DNA of 64,000 nucleotides, taken from contig NZ_UGHK01000002.1 in NCBI RefSeq assembly GCF_900450705.1, positions 1,306,970 to 1,370,969 of the forward strand. Direction: 5' to 3'. How positions within the stretch are numbered: the stretch's first letter is position 1; the number at the start of each line of letters is the position of its first letter. The translations under genes and the position numbers were made by a program. Source of the DNA: Avibacterium paragallinarum (lineage in GTDB: Bacteria; Pseudomonadota; Gammaproteobacteria; Enterobacterales; Pasteurellaceae). This document shows positions 30,621-39,661 of this stretch, piece by piece. Under the pieces are notes generated by a model. The model was given only the letters and a program-made list of their open reading frames with translations. It did not search any database and was not told the DNA's origin.

Positions 30621-31178
30621 TTAGAAATCTAATAATTCTTTTTCTTTATCCGCTAACACTTCGTCCACTTTTTTCACATAAAGATCAGTGATTTTTTGGA
30701 TTTCATCTTGTGCTTTGCGTTCTTCATCTTCGCTGATTTCTTTCTCTTTCAATAAGGCTTTGATTTGATCATTGGCATCACGGCGAACATTACGCACAGC
30801 GATTTTTCCTTGCTCAGCTTCACCTTTTACGATTTTGATTAAATCGCGGCGGCGTTCTTCGGTCAATGGCGGAAGGGGAACACGAATGGTTGTGCCTGCT
30901 GATGATGGGTTTAAGCCTAAATCAGAAGTCAAAATCGCTTTTTCTACCGCCCCAATAAGGCTACGGTCAAACACGCTTACCGCTAAGGTGCGAGCATCTT
31001 CTGCCACCACATTGGCAAGTTGGCGTAATGGGGTTAATGCCCCATAATATTCCACTTGAATGCCATCAAGTAAACTCGGTTGAGCACGTCCTGTTCTCAC
31101 TTTAGAAATATGATTTTTAAAGGTTTCAAGGCTTTTTTCCATACGCTGTTGCGTATCTTTTTTAATTTCGTTAATCAC
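30621..31178 (-). CDS. frr: Ribosome recycling factor
   Basis: Splits the post-termination ribosome together with EF-G. The tRNA-shaped protein of 185 residues has the family pattern [20 protein letters not shown] (about residue 12), [20 protein letters not shown] (about residue 98) and the helical ending [17 protein letters not shown]. It lies 24 bases after pyrH. Confidence 0.97.
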   Translation of the reverse strand: MINEIKKDTQQRMEKSLETFKNHISKVRTGRAQPSLLDGIQVEYYGALTPLRQLANVVAEDARTLAVSVFDRSLIGAVEKAILTSDLGLNPSSAGTTIRVPLPPLTEERRRDLIKIVKGEAEQGKIAVRNVRRDANDQIKALLKEKEISEDEERKAQDEIQKITDLYVKKVDEVLADKEKELLDF

Positions 31179-31202
31179 AATTATTCCTTTTAGTCGTCTT
31201 AA

Positions 31203-31919
31203 TTAATCACAAATAAGCGTACCTTCACGCTCACCTAAAATCACGTTGCGTAATGCCCCCAGCTTGCTCATATTGAACACGCGAATTGGCATTCCGTGAT
31301 CCCGTGCCAAGGTAAAGGCGGCGAGATCCATCACTTGAAGTTCTTTATCGATCACTTCCGCGTAAGTGAGTTTTTCATACAGCACGGCATCAGGGTTCTT
31401 CGCGGGATCGCAATCATACACGCCATCAACTTTCGTCGCTTTCAACACCACATCGGCTTCAATTTCAATGCCTCGCAAGCAAGCGGCTGAGTCCGTAGTG
31501 AAAAATGGGCTGCCTGTTCCTGCGGAAAAAATCACCACGCGTCCTTCACGCAACATTTTAATCGCTTCCGACCAGTTATAAGTATCGCAAATGCCGTTAA
31601 GTTGGAAGGCAGACATTAATTTCGCATTCACATCAGCACGGTGCAAAGCATCACGCATCGCCAGCCCGTTCATCACCGTTGCGAGCATTCCCATATGATC
31701 GCCCACTACGCGGTTCATTCCTGCTTTCGCCAGCTTCGCCCCACGGAATAAATTTCCGCCGCCAAGCACCACGCCAACTTCAACGCCCATTTCTAGCAAT
31801 TCTTTGATTTCTAACGCCATTCTATCCAAAATAGAGGGGTCAATGCCAAAGCCTTCATCGCCCTGCAACGCCTCACCACTCAATTTGAGTAAAATGCGTT
31901 TATATACTGGTTTGCTCAT
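31203..31919 (-). CDS. pyrH: Uridylate kinase
   Basis: Phosphorylates UMP to UDP; a hexameric amino-acid-kinase-fold enzyme. Motifs: [20 protein letters not shown] at the N terminus, [16 protein letters not shown] near residue 50, [19 protein letters not shown] near residue 72, and [20 protein letters not shown] near residue 135. 238 residues. In E. coli rpsB-tsf precede pyrH; here the gene upstream is pilB, and pyrH has its own promoter. Confidence 0.97.
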   Translation of the reverse strand: MSKPVYKRILLKLSGEALQGDEGFGIDPSILDRMALEIKELLEMGVEVGVVLGGGNLFRGAKLAKAGMNRVVGDHMGMLATVMNGLAMRDALHRADVNAKLMSAFQLNGICDTYNWSEAIKMLREGRVVIFSAGTGSPFFTTDSAACLRGIEIEADVVLKATKVDGVYDCDPAKNPDAVLYEKLTYAEVIDKELQVMDLAAFTLARDHGMPIRVFNMSKLGALRNVILGEREGTLICD

Positions 31920-31960
31920 TTTTTCTTCGCCTCACAAAAGTTGAGAATAAAATTCTGCGT

Positions 31961-31989
31961 ATTATAGAGCAACATCGATTTGCTGAAAA
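31961..31989 (-). promoter_or_regulatory. Likely pyrH promoter
   Basis: Minus-strand TATAAT (plus 31961-31966) with TTTTCA 17 bases upstream (plus 31984-31989), about 40 bases before the pyrH ATG. The -10 is perfect and the -35 is moderate. The remaining pilB-pyrH gap (about 250 bases) holds no gene I can recognise. Confidence 0.6.
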
Positions 31990-32168
31990 TACTTCAGACA
32001 AAAAATAGACTGGATTCTATGATTAGAACCTCTATTTAATAGAGAGATATATCGCAGAATATCAATGATATACTTTAAAAGTATCGGGCTTTAGATTTAA
32101 TCTGGAATAGCAATTTGCTGCATTAATTTACAAATGTTTATAATTCACTATCTTAATTTTTAATTAAG

Positions 32169-33593
32169 CTATAGTTCAGCTTTTGTATGCCTACCTAAAA
32201 CTCGTTCTAATTCAGCAATATCTGTGATACCTTGTGCTATTTTATGTGAAGCACTATCCCATAATGAGGGATAATCGGTTTGATAAGAAATTTGCCCTGT
32301 ATTTGAATCAAAAATAGCTTGTAAAAATTGATAAATACCAGTACGCCCACTATAACCTTGATAACATCCGCAATTTTTCGTTTTGTGTAGACATTTTTTA
32401 CGAACTAAACGCTGGGCAATCACTAATAATAAACAACTTTCAATTTCATATTGTTGAATACCAAGCTGTAACAAGCGAGCAATAGCTGAATGTGCATTAT
32501 TTGTATGTAATGTTGAAAGGACTAAATGTCCAGTTTGTGCTGCACGTAACGCAATCGCTGCACTTTCTGCATCACGGATCTCACCAAGCATAATAATGTC
32601 TGGATCCTGACGTAAAAATGTACGCAACAAACGGTTAAAATCTAAACCAATTTGTGGGTTAATTTGCGTTTGGATAATCCCTGGAAGTTCTATTTCAATC
32701 GGATCTTCTGCTGTTAGAATATGTTTTTCCGATTGATTAAGCCATTCTAATGCTGTATAAAGCGTAATACTTTTTCCACTCCCAGTTGGCCCCGTTACTA
32801 AAATGAGTCCTTGAGGTTGAGATAAAGCATCTTGTAATGTTTTTCGTTGTATCGCTGTCATCCCCAGCTCAGAAAAATCCAAGGTAACAGGTTTATTTTT
32901 TTGTAAACGTAGTACCGCTTTTTCTCCATAATATGTAGGTAATGTCGATATACGGAAGTCTAATATATCGGAAAATGTCGTTTTGAAATGAAATCTTCCA
33001 TCTTGTGGTAAGCGAGTTTCGCTAAGATCAAGACGAGCTAGAAGTTTTAAACGAGAAATCAAACGTTGGCTCATTTGTTTAGAAATAGGAGGCTGATGTT
33101 GCAATACCCCGTCAATACGAAAACGGATCTGCAATTGCTCATTCTGTGGCTCTAAATGAATATCTGAGGCATTTAATTGCATTGCCGATTCAAAAACTTT
33201 ATTTAGTATTTGAATAATTGGTTCATCAAGTTTTTCTGGTTGATTTTCGCTATAAGGTGAAATAGACGATTGATAAAAATCAAGTAATGCCGGCTCTTCT
33301 ACTAATGTGGGAGATAACTTCTGTAATAGCGATTTTAAATCTTGTTCTGATAACAAAATCGGCTCAACTATTTTTCCTGTTAGAAATGAAAAACTTTCAC
33401 AAGCCGATAGATTTGTTAAGTCATCAATACCAAGCCAAAGTGTATGTTCATCCTCCTGTAAAGGTACTGCTAAATAACGTATTAAAATATCTTTTTGCTG
33501 CTTATTTTGTTGCCATAAGTGCGGTGTTATTTCAAAGCATTTTCCATCAACAGCATATACAATGTCGTCCTCGTCTAAAGAATACTCAGCCAT
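32169..33593 (-). CDS. pilB: Type IV pilus assembly ATPase PilB
   Basis: Hexameric motor ATPase that drives pilus extension; in Pasteurellaceae these pili take up DNA. Domains in order: a short N-terminal GspE-type region, then the ATPase with Walker A GLILVTGPTGSGKSITLYTA (about residue 265), the Asp box LTAEDPIEIELPGIIQTQI, Walker B DPDIIMLGEIRDAESAAIAL (about residue 330) and the His box TLHTNNAHSAIARLLQLGI. A Cys-containing segment (KKCLHKTKNCGCYQGYSGRT) is the usual zinc loop. 474 residues. It follows pilA by 12 bases. No pilC or pilD follows. Confidence 0.93.
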   Translation of the reverse strand: MAEYSLDEDDIVYAVDGKCFEITPHLWQQNKQQKDILIRYLAVPLQEDEHTLWLGIDDLTNLSACESFSFLTGKIVEPILLSEQDLKSLLQKLSPTLVEEPALLDFYQSSISPYSENQPEKLDEPIIQILNKVFESAMQLNASDIHLEPQNEQLQIRFRIDGVLQHQPPISKQMSQRLISRLKLLARLDLSETRLPQDGRFHFKTTFSDILDFRISTLPTYYGEKAVLRLQKNKPVTLDFSELGMTAIQRKTLQDALSQPQGLILVTGPTGSGKSITLYTALEWLNQSEKHILTAEDPIEIELPGIIQTQINPQIGLDFNRLLRTFLRQDPDIIMLGEIRDAESAAIALRAAQTGHLVLSTLHTNNAHSAIARLLQLGIQQYEIESCLLLVIAQRLVRKKCLHKTKNCGCYQGYSGRTGIYQFLQAIFDSNTGQISYQTDYPSLWDSASHKIAQGITDIAELERVLGRHTKAEL

Positions 33594-33605
33594 TACATTA
33601 TCCTA

Positions 33606-34037
33606 TTATCCGCAAAATCCCGCTGGGAAAAACTCTACAGATTTTCCACAATTTACCGTCCAAGATACACCTTTTGAGGCATCTCCACTGGCTTTTAATG
33701 AATAAGTAATATCAGAAAGATTATCTTTTCCTTTAACCGTAATCGTGCCTTTTTGTACATCAATAGAAGCCACTTTCCCTTTATTCGTTAATTTTTTCTG
33801 AATTCCATTTGAACCCGCATTACATTTCGTGGTAGCCCCCGTATTATAAATACATAATTCCACTTCTGAACGATAGGGGCTTGCGGCTTGAATTAGCTCG
33901 GATATTGCCGCTTTCTTGGTGTAATTTTGATAGGCTGGAATCGCAATGGTCGCTAAAATCGCCACAATCGCAATCACGATCATCAGTTCAATCAAAGTAA
34001 AGCCTTTTTTGATTTTTAAATGGATTGGGTTTTGCAT
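33606..34037 (-). CDS. pilA: Type IV pilin (PilA, competence pseudopilus)
   Basis: Major pilin. A class III leader [12 protein letters not shown] is cut by prepilin peptidase before [20 protein letters not shown], which has the conserved Glu5; the hydrophobic helix runs to about residue 40. Cysteines near residues 74 and 84 and a pair near the C terminus ([16 protein letters not shown]) can form disulfides. 143 residues. The CRP-S site upstream places it in the Sxy/CRP competence regulon. It is divergent from ampD and followed by pilB. Confidence 0.93.
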   Translation of the reverse strand: MQNPIHLKIKKGFTLIELMIVIAIVAILATIAIPAYQNYTKKAAISELIQAASPYRSEVELCIYNTGATTKCNAGSNGIQKKLTNKGKVASIDVQKGTITVKGKDNLSDITYSLKASGDASKGVSWTVNCGKSVEFFPAGFCG

Positions 34038-34152
34038 AACTTATCCTCCGCATTTCTATTCTAGTAAATTTTCGTTACAATGTGAGGGTTTTATCACCCT
34101 CGGGATAAGTGTGCCGCAAATGAAAAATAACGCCAAAAACCACCGCACTTTT

Positions 34153-34169
34153 TCTCGATCTGGATCGCA
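34153..34169 (-). promoter_or_regulatory. CRP-S (Sxy-dependent) competence site upstream of pilA
   Basis: On the minus strand it reads TGCGATCCAGATCGAGA, 115-132 bases before the pilA ATG. It matches the CRP-S core TGCGATCnnGATCGCA, with the diagnostic TGCGA half site rather than TGTGA. In Haemophilus these sites need both CRP and Sxy and mark competence genes. Confidence 0.75.
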
Positions 34170-34176
34170 AAAAAAG

Positions 34177-34731
34177 ATGACACGACCCTATTTAATTAAC
34201 CAAGCGGGCTGGTTGGAAAATGAAAAACATTGCCCCTCACCCTATTATGATTTACGCCCTGATCCACAGGATATTTCTTTGTTAGTTATTCATTACATCA
34301 GCCTACCCCCTGAAGAATTTGGTGGCGGCTATATTGATGCGTTTTTTCAGGGAAAATTAGATCCCCGCCTTCACCCTTACTTTGAAGAAATCAAAGATCT
34401 TCGTGTTTCTGCACATTGTTTGATCGACCGAAAAGGGAAAATCACCCAGTATGTTAGCTTTGATGATCGAGCTTGGCACGCGGGGCTTTCTTGTTTTCAA
34501 GGACGGGAAAAATGTAACGATTTTGCGATTGGCATTGAGTTAGAAGGTAGTAATAATCAGCCTTTCACCGAGCAACAATATGCCACATTGCAAAAGCTTA
34601 CCCAAAACCTAATGCAACGTTATCCCCAAATTTCTAAAGATCGCATTGTGGGGCATAGTAATATTTCCCCTGGGCGGAAAATTGACCCTGGGCAGTATTT
34701 TGATTGGAAAAAATATCTTGAGGGAGTATAA
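34177..34731 (+). CDS. ampD: 1,6-anhydro-N-acetylmuramyl-L-alanine amidase AmpD
   Basis: Cytoplasmic zinc amidase that recycles anhydro-muropeptides. Zinc ligands are His in LLVIHYISLPP (about residue 32), His in RIVGHSNISPG (about residue 152) and Asp in KIDPGQYFDW. LEGSNNQPFTEQQYATLQ is the family middle part. I set the start at MTRPYLINQAGWLENEKH, giving 184 residues. The longer open frame runs back into the pilA promoter region and is not family-like. The gene starts just past the CRP-S site. Confidence 0.93.
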   Translation: MTRPYLINQAGWLENEKHCPSPYYDLRPDPQDISLLVIHYISLPPEEFGGGYIDAFFQGKLDPRLHPYFEEIKDLRVSAHCLIDRKGKITQYVSFDDRAWHAGLSCFQGREKCNDFAIGIELEGSNNQPFTEQQYATLQKLTQNLMQRYPQISKDRIVGHSNISPGRKIDPGQYFDWKKYLEGV

Positions 34732-34829
34732 AAATGAGTGAAATTTATTCTCTTTTGTGAGGCGTATCACGTTTTTTTTGGCACCTCTTTTCTATAATGT
34801 GCCATTATACTTTCTAGGGGCTGAGCAAA

Positions 34830-35249
34830 ATGAAAATTAGAACCATCAACGTTCTTGTTGCACTTATCTATTCACAAATTTTGCTTCATTTTGGAAAACG
34901 TTACCAGCTAAATCACGATTATAGGATTGAAATTGCTTTAGCCATTTTTTTGATCTTGCCCTGCTTGCTTAGAAAACTCGGTTTTTTTACTCAATTCTTA
35001 GATAAAAAATCTAATGAAATCAAAGAGGTAAACCAAATTCGCCTTAATGCAAAAGCCACTGTGTCCTATTTTTTGCTCTGCAATATCCTCACAGTCATTT
35101 TGTTCACCGCACTATTCTATACAAAAAAATTTGTGATTACCGACAATCATAGTTACCTAATCGCTCTCCTCTTTGCCATTACAGTACTTTTATTTTATGA
35201 CTGGCTGTATCATAAATTCATCATTCCTCACTATGTAAAAAAACGCTGA
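34830..35249 (+). CDS. Hypothetical membrane protein
   Basis: I do not recognise this 139-residue protein. It has about four hydrophobic segments (near residues 8-20, 33-52, 78-98 and 108-125), basic loops, and a basic tail VKKR, suggesting an inner-membrane protein. Its start follows GGGGCTGAGCAAA, a usable ribosome site, and a TATAAT (34793-34798) lies 31 bases before it. It stands alone between ampD and the origin-like region. Confidence 0.6.
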   Translation: MKIRTINVLVALIYSQILLHFGKRYQLNHDYRIEIALAIFLILPCLLRKLGFFTQFLDKKSNEIKEVNQIRLNAKATVSYFLLCNILTVILFTALFYTKKFVITDNHSYLIALLFAITVLLFYDWLYHKFIIPHYVKKR

Positions 35250-35436
35250 AAAAACACACCGCACTTTTTTATTGGTGAATTAGTAATCAGCTCATTTTGT
35301 GCTGTTCATTCACAACCAATTATTCAGGAACTTTTTCTCTATCTCTTTAATAAATAAAGATTTTTTTATTTACCCCATATCTATCTTGGTGAACCACAAC
35401 GATTAATTCCCGACTATTCGGTATAAAACCACAATT

Positions 35437-35755
35437 TTATCCACAGAAATTCTGAATAACTCACAGCAAGCGGAAAAAAGTGCGGTACAAATCCTGATAA
35501 AAATACAGTTTGCGTTTTTTATCAACGGAGATCGATGTAAAAAAATGCGATCTCAGATCCTATTTTTAGATCGTAAAAATTTCCACAACAATAGCTTAAC
35601 TCATTAATAGATAAATTATTTTTTTCCACTATTCACAAGTCATCTAGGATTATCCCCGCCTCTTCCACAACATTATGCACAGCCCGCTGATTTTTATCTC
35701 AGTTATCAACAAGCCTAATCCGTGCTTTGCCACAGAAAAGCGGGTTTGTGGATTG
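35437..35755. other. Origin-like non-coding region: DnaA-box-like sites and clustered GATC
   Basis: The 571-base gap between the membrane protein and rppH carries perfect DnaA boxes TTATCCACA (35437-35445) and TTATGCACA (35673-35681). Boxes with one mismatch are CTATTCACA (35629-35637) and TTATCAACA (35703-35711), and weaker ones lie at 35650 and 35747. Four GATC sites fall within 43 bases (35530, 35549, 35556, 35569), next to AT-rich runs such as CCTATTTTTA. This is the pattern of an enterobacterial-type oriC. I cannot test strand skew, so it stays a candidate; a DnaA-titration site is the alternative. Confidence 0.5.
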
Positions 35756-35820
35756 TGAAAACTTCGCGTTTATGTAACAATTCACACTCATTATGAATTT
35801 GAAAACAAAGGTGAACGATA

Positions 35821-36414
35821 GTGATCGATTTCGATGGCTACCGTCCGAATGTGGGAATTGTGATTTGCAACCGTAAAGGACAAGTATTATGGGCAAAACG
35901 CTATGGGCAAAACTCGTGGCAATTTCCGCAAGGCGGTATAAACGATGATGAAACAGCTGAACAGGCGATGTATCGTGAGCTTTTTGAAGAAGTGGGTTTA
36001 ACGCGAAAAGACGTAAAATTACTTTATGTATCAAAGCAATGGCTTCGCTATAAACTGCCCAAACGCTTATTACGCTATGACAGCAAACCGATGTGCATCG
36101 GGCAAAAACAGCGGTGGTTTTTATTACAGTTAGTTTCTGATGAAAAAGACATCAATATGCAAGCCACCAAGTCCCCCGAATTTGACGGTTGGCGGTGGGT
36201 GAGTTTTTGGTATCCCGTGCGGCAAGTGGTTTCATTTAAAAAAGAGGTTTACCGCAAGGCAATGAAAGAATTTATGGCAGTGCTTTTCAACCTCAAAACC
36301 GCTGGGGGTTCAACATCTCAGCAAAATGAAAATAAGCTGGCTTATTCAAACTCACATAAAAAATATTCATCAAAAAAATATCAGAAACGTGCATTTCATC
36401 GCATAAGGGGATAA
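35821..36414 (+). CDS. rppH: RNA pyrophosphohydrolase RppH
   Basis: Removes pyrophosphate from the 5' end of mRNA and so triggers decay. The Nudix box [23 protein letters not shown] is complete (about residues 38-60), preceded by [20 protein letters not shown] and followed by [20 protein letters not shown]. It starts at GTG after AAAGGTGAACGATA. At 197 residues it has a basic Ser/Lys-rich tail. It is followed two bases later by the TauE/SafE permease gene. Confidence 0.94.
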   Translation: MIDFDGYRPNVGIVICNRKGQVLWAKRYGQNSWQFPQGGINDDETAEQAMYRELFEEVGLTRKDVKLLYVSKQWLRYKLPKRLLRYDSKPMCIGQKQRWFLLQLVSDEKDINMQATKSPEFDGWRWVSFWYPVRQVVSFKKEVYRKAMKEFMAVLFNLKTAGGSTSQQNENKLAYSNSHKKYSSKKYQKRAFHRIRG

Positions 36415-36416
36415 CG

Positions 36417-37208
36417 ATGCTTAGCTTTTTTCTTATTTGTTTAGCCGTGGGCTGCGTTGTCGGCTTTCTCGCGGGCTTATTCGGCATAGGGGGAGGATTA
36501 ATCATTGTTCCCGCCTTAGTGTATCTATTACCTATGGTAGGCGTACCTAATGAACTGTTGATGTCCACCGCGTTAGGAACATCTTTTGCCACTATAGTAA
36601 TTACAGGTTTTTCATCGGCTCAGCGTCATCACAAATTAGGCAATATTGTTTGGAACGCGGTGAAAATTCTCGCTCCAGTTATAATGATTACCACCTTTAT
36701 TTCAGGGCTTTTCGTTGGAAAATTAGACAAAGCCATCGCGAGCAAATTGTTCGCCTGTTTAGTGGTTTATCTTGCAGTCAAAATGCTACTTTCCATTAAG
36801 CCAAAAGCGGTGCAAAAAACGCTAACCACGGCATCTTCGGTTATCGGCGGAATTTTAATCGGTATCGCGTCTAGTATTGCGGGGATTGGCGGCGGCGGCT
36901 TTATCGTGCCTTTCCTTAACGCTCGTGGTATTGAGATGAAACAAGCCATTGGCTCATCTGCGTTCTGCGGAATGCTGCTCGGGTTGTCGGGAATGCTGAG
37001 CTTTATTGTCGGCGGTTGGGGGCAAATAGGAATGCCAAACTATTCACTGGGCTATGTTTACTTGCCAGCGGTCATCGCCATTACTGCCACCTCATTTTTC
37101 ACCTCAAAATTAGGGGCGAGTACCGCCGATAAACTGCCCGTGAAAACCCTTAAACGCTATTTTGCCGTATTGCTGATCTGTATTGCGATCAATATGCTTA
37201 TTAAATAA
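36417..37208 (+). CDS. Sulfite exporter TauE/SafE family permease
   Basis: An integral membrane protein of 263 residues with about eight hydrophobic segments. The duplicated family signatures are GFLAGLFGIGGGLIIVPALV near the N terminus and IGIASSIAGIGGGGFIVPFL in the middle. Family members move small anions or organosulfur compounds; the substrate is unknown. The rppH-permease-lgt-thyA-tadA order matches that of Haemophilus. Confidence 0.88.
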   Translation: MLSFFLICLAVGCVVGFLAGLFGIGGGLIIVPALVYLLPMVGVPNELLMSTALGTSFATIVITGFSSAQRHHKLGNIVWNAVKILAPVIMITTFISGLFVGKLDKAIASKLFACLVVYLAVKMLLSIKPKAVQKTLTTASSVIGGILIGIASSIAGIGGGGFIVPFLNARGIEMKQAIGSSAFCGMLLGLSGMLSFIVGGWGQIGMPNYSLGYVYLPAVIAITATSFFTSKLGASTADKLPVKTLKRYFAVLLICIAINMLIK

Positions 37209-37217
37209 AGGAACATT

Positions 37218-38018
37218 ATGACTTCTCAATTTTTCGCTTTTCCTCAATTCGATCCCGTGATTTTCAGCCTCGGACCACTCAGTTTACGCTGGTATGGCTT
37301 GATGTATTTAATCGGCTTCCTGTTCGCCCGTTGGCTTGCGGTTCGCCGAGCTAATCGCCCGAACAGTGGTTGGAGCGTTGAACAGGTGGACAGCCTGCTC
37401 TTCAACGGTTTTTTAGGCGTGTTTCTTGGTGGTCGTATTGGCTATGTGATGTTCTACCAATTTGACTATTTTCTACAAGATCCCAGCTATTTATTCCGCG
37501 TTTGGGAAGGGGGAATGTCCTTTCACGGCGGGTTAATCGGCGTGATTTTAGCAATGTGGATCACCGCTAAATTACAACATCGTGGCTTTTGGGCTACGGC
37601 GGATTTCGTCGCTCCGCTCATTCCCTTTGGCTTAGGAATGGGACGCATTGGCAACTTTATTAATGATGAACTTTGGGGACGTGTAACCGATGTACCTTGG
37701 GCGGTGCTTTTCCCGTCGGGCGGTTATCTCCCTCGCCATCCTTCTCAACTTTATGAAGCGGTTTTAGAGGGTGTGGTGCTATTTATCATCTTAAATTTAT
37801 TCATCAAAAAACCTCGCCCAACTGGCTCAGTTGCGGGGCTATTTTTACTTTGCTACGGCATTTTCCGCTTCATTGTAGAATATTTCCGTGAGCCTGATGC
37901 TCAACTCGGGCTTTTCTTCAGCCAGCATATTTCAATGGGGCAAATTCTTTCTCTGCCGATGATTTTGCTCGGTGCAATCATTATATTCATCGCCTATAAA
38001 AGTGCGGTGCGAAAATAA
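37218..38018 (+). CDS. lgt: Phosphatidylglycerol-prolipoprotein diacylglyceryl transferase
   Basis: Attaches diacylglycerol to the lipobox Cys of prolipoproteins, first step of lipoprotein maturation. About seven membrane segments. Motifs: [39 protein letters not shown] (catalytic His), [20 protein letters not shown] (the Lgt signature, about residue 143) and [17 protein letters not shown]. 266 residues. Confidence 0.96.
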   Translation: MTSQFFAFPQFDPVIFSLGPLSLRWYGLMYLIGFLFARWLAVRRANRPNSGWSVEQVDSLLFNGFLGVFLGGRIGYVMFYQFDYFLQDPSYLFRVWEGGMSFHGGLIGVILAMWITAKLQHRGFWATADFVAPLIPFGLGMGRIGNFINDELWGRVTDVPWAVLFPSGGYLPRHPSQLYEAVLEGVVLFIILNLFIKKPRPTGSVAGLFLLCYGIFRFIVEYFREPDAQLGLFFSQHISMGQILSLPMILLGAIIIFIAYKSAVRK

Positions 38019-38029
38019 CGAGGTTTTTT

Positions 38030-38881
38030 ATGCGTCAGTATTTAGATTTATGCCAAAAAATTATAGATCACGGCACTTGGGTAGAAAATGAACGCACGGG
38101 GAAACGTTGCTTAACCCTCATCAATGCCGATCTCACCTACAACGTGGCGGATAACGAATTTCCCCTTATCACCACGCGTAAAAGCTACTGGAAAGCAGCG
38201 ATTGCGGAATTTTTGGGCTATATTCGTGGCTATGACAACGCAGCGGATTTCCGCAAGCTCGGCACAAAAACGTGGGACGCCAATGCCAATGAAAATCAAG
38301 CGTGGTTGAATAATCCGCACCGCAAAGGCACGGACGATATGGGACGCGTTTACGGCGTGCAAGGGCGAGCGTGGCGTAAACCCAACGGCGAAACGCTGGA
38401 TCAACTGCGAAAAGTGGTAAACCATTTAAGCAAAGGCATTGACGATCGTGGGGAAATCATCACATTCTATAATCCCGGTGAAATTGATCTCGGCTGCTTA
38501 CGCCCTTGTATGCACACCCATACCTTTTCTTTGCTTGGCGACACCCTTTATTTAACCAGCTATCAACGCTCTTGCGATGTGCCACTCGGTTTAAATTTCA
38601 ATCAAATTCAAGTATTTACCTTTTTGGCATTGATGGCACAGATTACGGGCAAAAAGGCAGGAATGGCGTATCATAAAATCGTCAATGCCCATATTTACGA
38701 AGATCAGTTGGAACTAATGCAAGATGTGCAACTCAAACGCGAGCCATTGCCGTTGCCGACATTGGAAATCAACCCTGACATCAAAACCCTAGAAGATTTA
38801 GAAACTTGGGTAACGATGGACGATTTCAAGGTGGTGGGCTATGAATCTCACCCCGCGATCAAATACCCTTTCTCGGTATAA
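38030..38881 (+). CDS. thyA: Thymidylate synthase
   Basis: Makes dTMP from dUMP with methylene-tetrahydrofolate. The catalytic Cys region is [20 protein letters not shown] (about residue 150). The dUMP-binding segment [19 protein letters not shown] (about residue 182) and the C-terminal [10 protein letters not shown] follow. At 283 residues, with RPCMHTHTF instead of the PPCH of E. coli, it belongs to the longer ThyA subgroup. Confidence 0.95.
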   Translation: MRQYLDLCQKIIDHGTWVENERTGKRCLTLINADLTYNVADNEFPLITTRKSYWKAAIAEFLGYIRGYDNAADFRKLGTKTWDANANENQAWLNNPHRKGTDDMGRVYGVQGRAWRKPNGETLDQLRKVVNHLSKGIDDRGEIITFYNPGEIDLGCLRPCMHTHTFSLLGDTLYLTSYQRSCDVPLGLNFNQIQVFTFLALMAQITGKKAGMAYHKIVNAHIYEDQLELMQDVQLKREPLPLPTLEINPDIKTLEDLETWVTMDDFKVVGYESHPAIKYPFSV

Positions 38882-38886
38882 AAAAC

Positions 38887-38908
38887 AGTGCGGAAAACCC
38901 ACCGCACT
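38887..38908 (+). terminator. Uptake-signal hairpin after thyA
   Basis: AGTGCGG (38887-38893) pairs with CCGCACT (38902-38908), an eight-base loop, followed by TTGCTTT. It lies six bases after the thyA stop. Confidence 0.6.
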
Positions 38909-38944
38909 TTGCTTTAACCCACCACGACCTTAACGGAGAAAAAA

Positions 38945-39466
38945 GTGCGGTCAGATTTTGATGCGAATTTTGACGAAAAAATGATGCGTTACGCCCTAAG
39001 TCTCGCCGACAAAGCCGAAGCCTTGGGAGAAATTCCCGTGGGGGCAGTGCTGGTTGATGAGGAGGGAAATATCCTTGCCGAAGGCTGGAATTTATCCATT
39101 ATCCATAACGACCCCACCGCTCACGCCGAGATTGTTGCCTTGCGTCAAGCGGGAGAAAAACGCCAAAACTACCGCTTACTCAACACCACCCTTTACGTTA
39201 CCCTCGAGCCTTGCACGATGTGTGCGGGGGCAATTTTGCATAGCCGAATCAAACGCTTAGTTTTTGGTGCGAGCGATTTAAAAACAGGTGCAGTAGGTTC
39301 ACGCTTTCATTTCTTTGACGACTACAAAATGAACCACAGTGTAGAAATCACCAGCGGCGTATTGCAGGAAGAATGTAGCCAAAAACTCAGCCGTTTTTTC
39401 CAAAAACGACGGGAACAAAAAAAACTAGAAAAACAAGTTCATAAAGAAAAAATTTCAGCCCTATAA
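38945..39466 (+). CDS. tadA: tRNA adenosine(34) deaminase TadA
   Basis: Converts A34 to inosine in tRNA-Arg(ACG). The zinc and catalytic residues are in PTAHAEIVALRQAGEK (HAE) and TLEPCTMCAGAILHSR (PCxxC). 173 residues with a Lys-rich tail. The start is GTG, preceded by GGAG at six-base spacing. This GTG lies inside an uptake signal (AAAAAAGTGCGGTCAG), so the first codons are written by the uptake motif; an ATG start at MMRYALSLADKAEALGEIP would leave a shorter but still complete enzyme. Confidence 0.92.
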   Translation: MRSDFDANFDEKMMRYALSLADKAEALGEIPVGAVLVDEEGNILAEGWNLSIIHNDPTAHAEIVALRQAGEKRQNYRLLNTTLYVTLEPCTMCAGAILHSRIKRLVFGASDLKTGAVGSRFHFFDDYKMNHSVEITSGVLQEECSQKLSRFFQKRREQKKLEKQVHKEKISAL

Positions 39467-39661
39467 CAACTAGCTATGATTTAGAAGATTAAATCCGATC
39501 ACTTGCCATTAAATAAAAATAGTCGTGCTTGGTCATAAAAAATCTGCTCTTTACTCAGTTGAGTATTCCCCCCAACCTTTCAAGAGCATTACTATGCTAT
39601 CTTCTGAATAGAATAAATCCCTTGATAAAACTAATGAAAATCACGAAAAATCAAAGTGTGG

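Noticed and set aside
33946-34176. Longer N terminus for ampD
   Set aside because: It would overlap pilA and its control region and adds 77 residues foreign to AmpD.
35699-36034. Minus-strand frame of 111 codons over the rppH start
   Set aside because: Antisense to the Nudix domain of rppH, which is certain, and extends into the DnaA-box region without a ribosome site.
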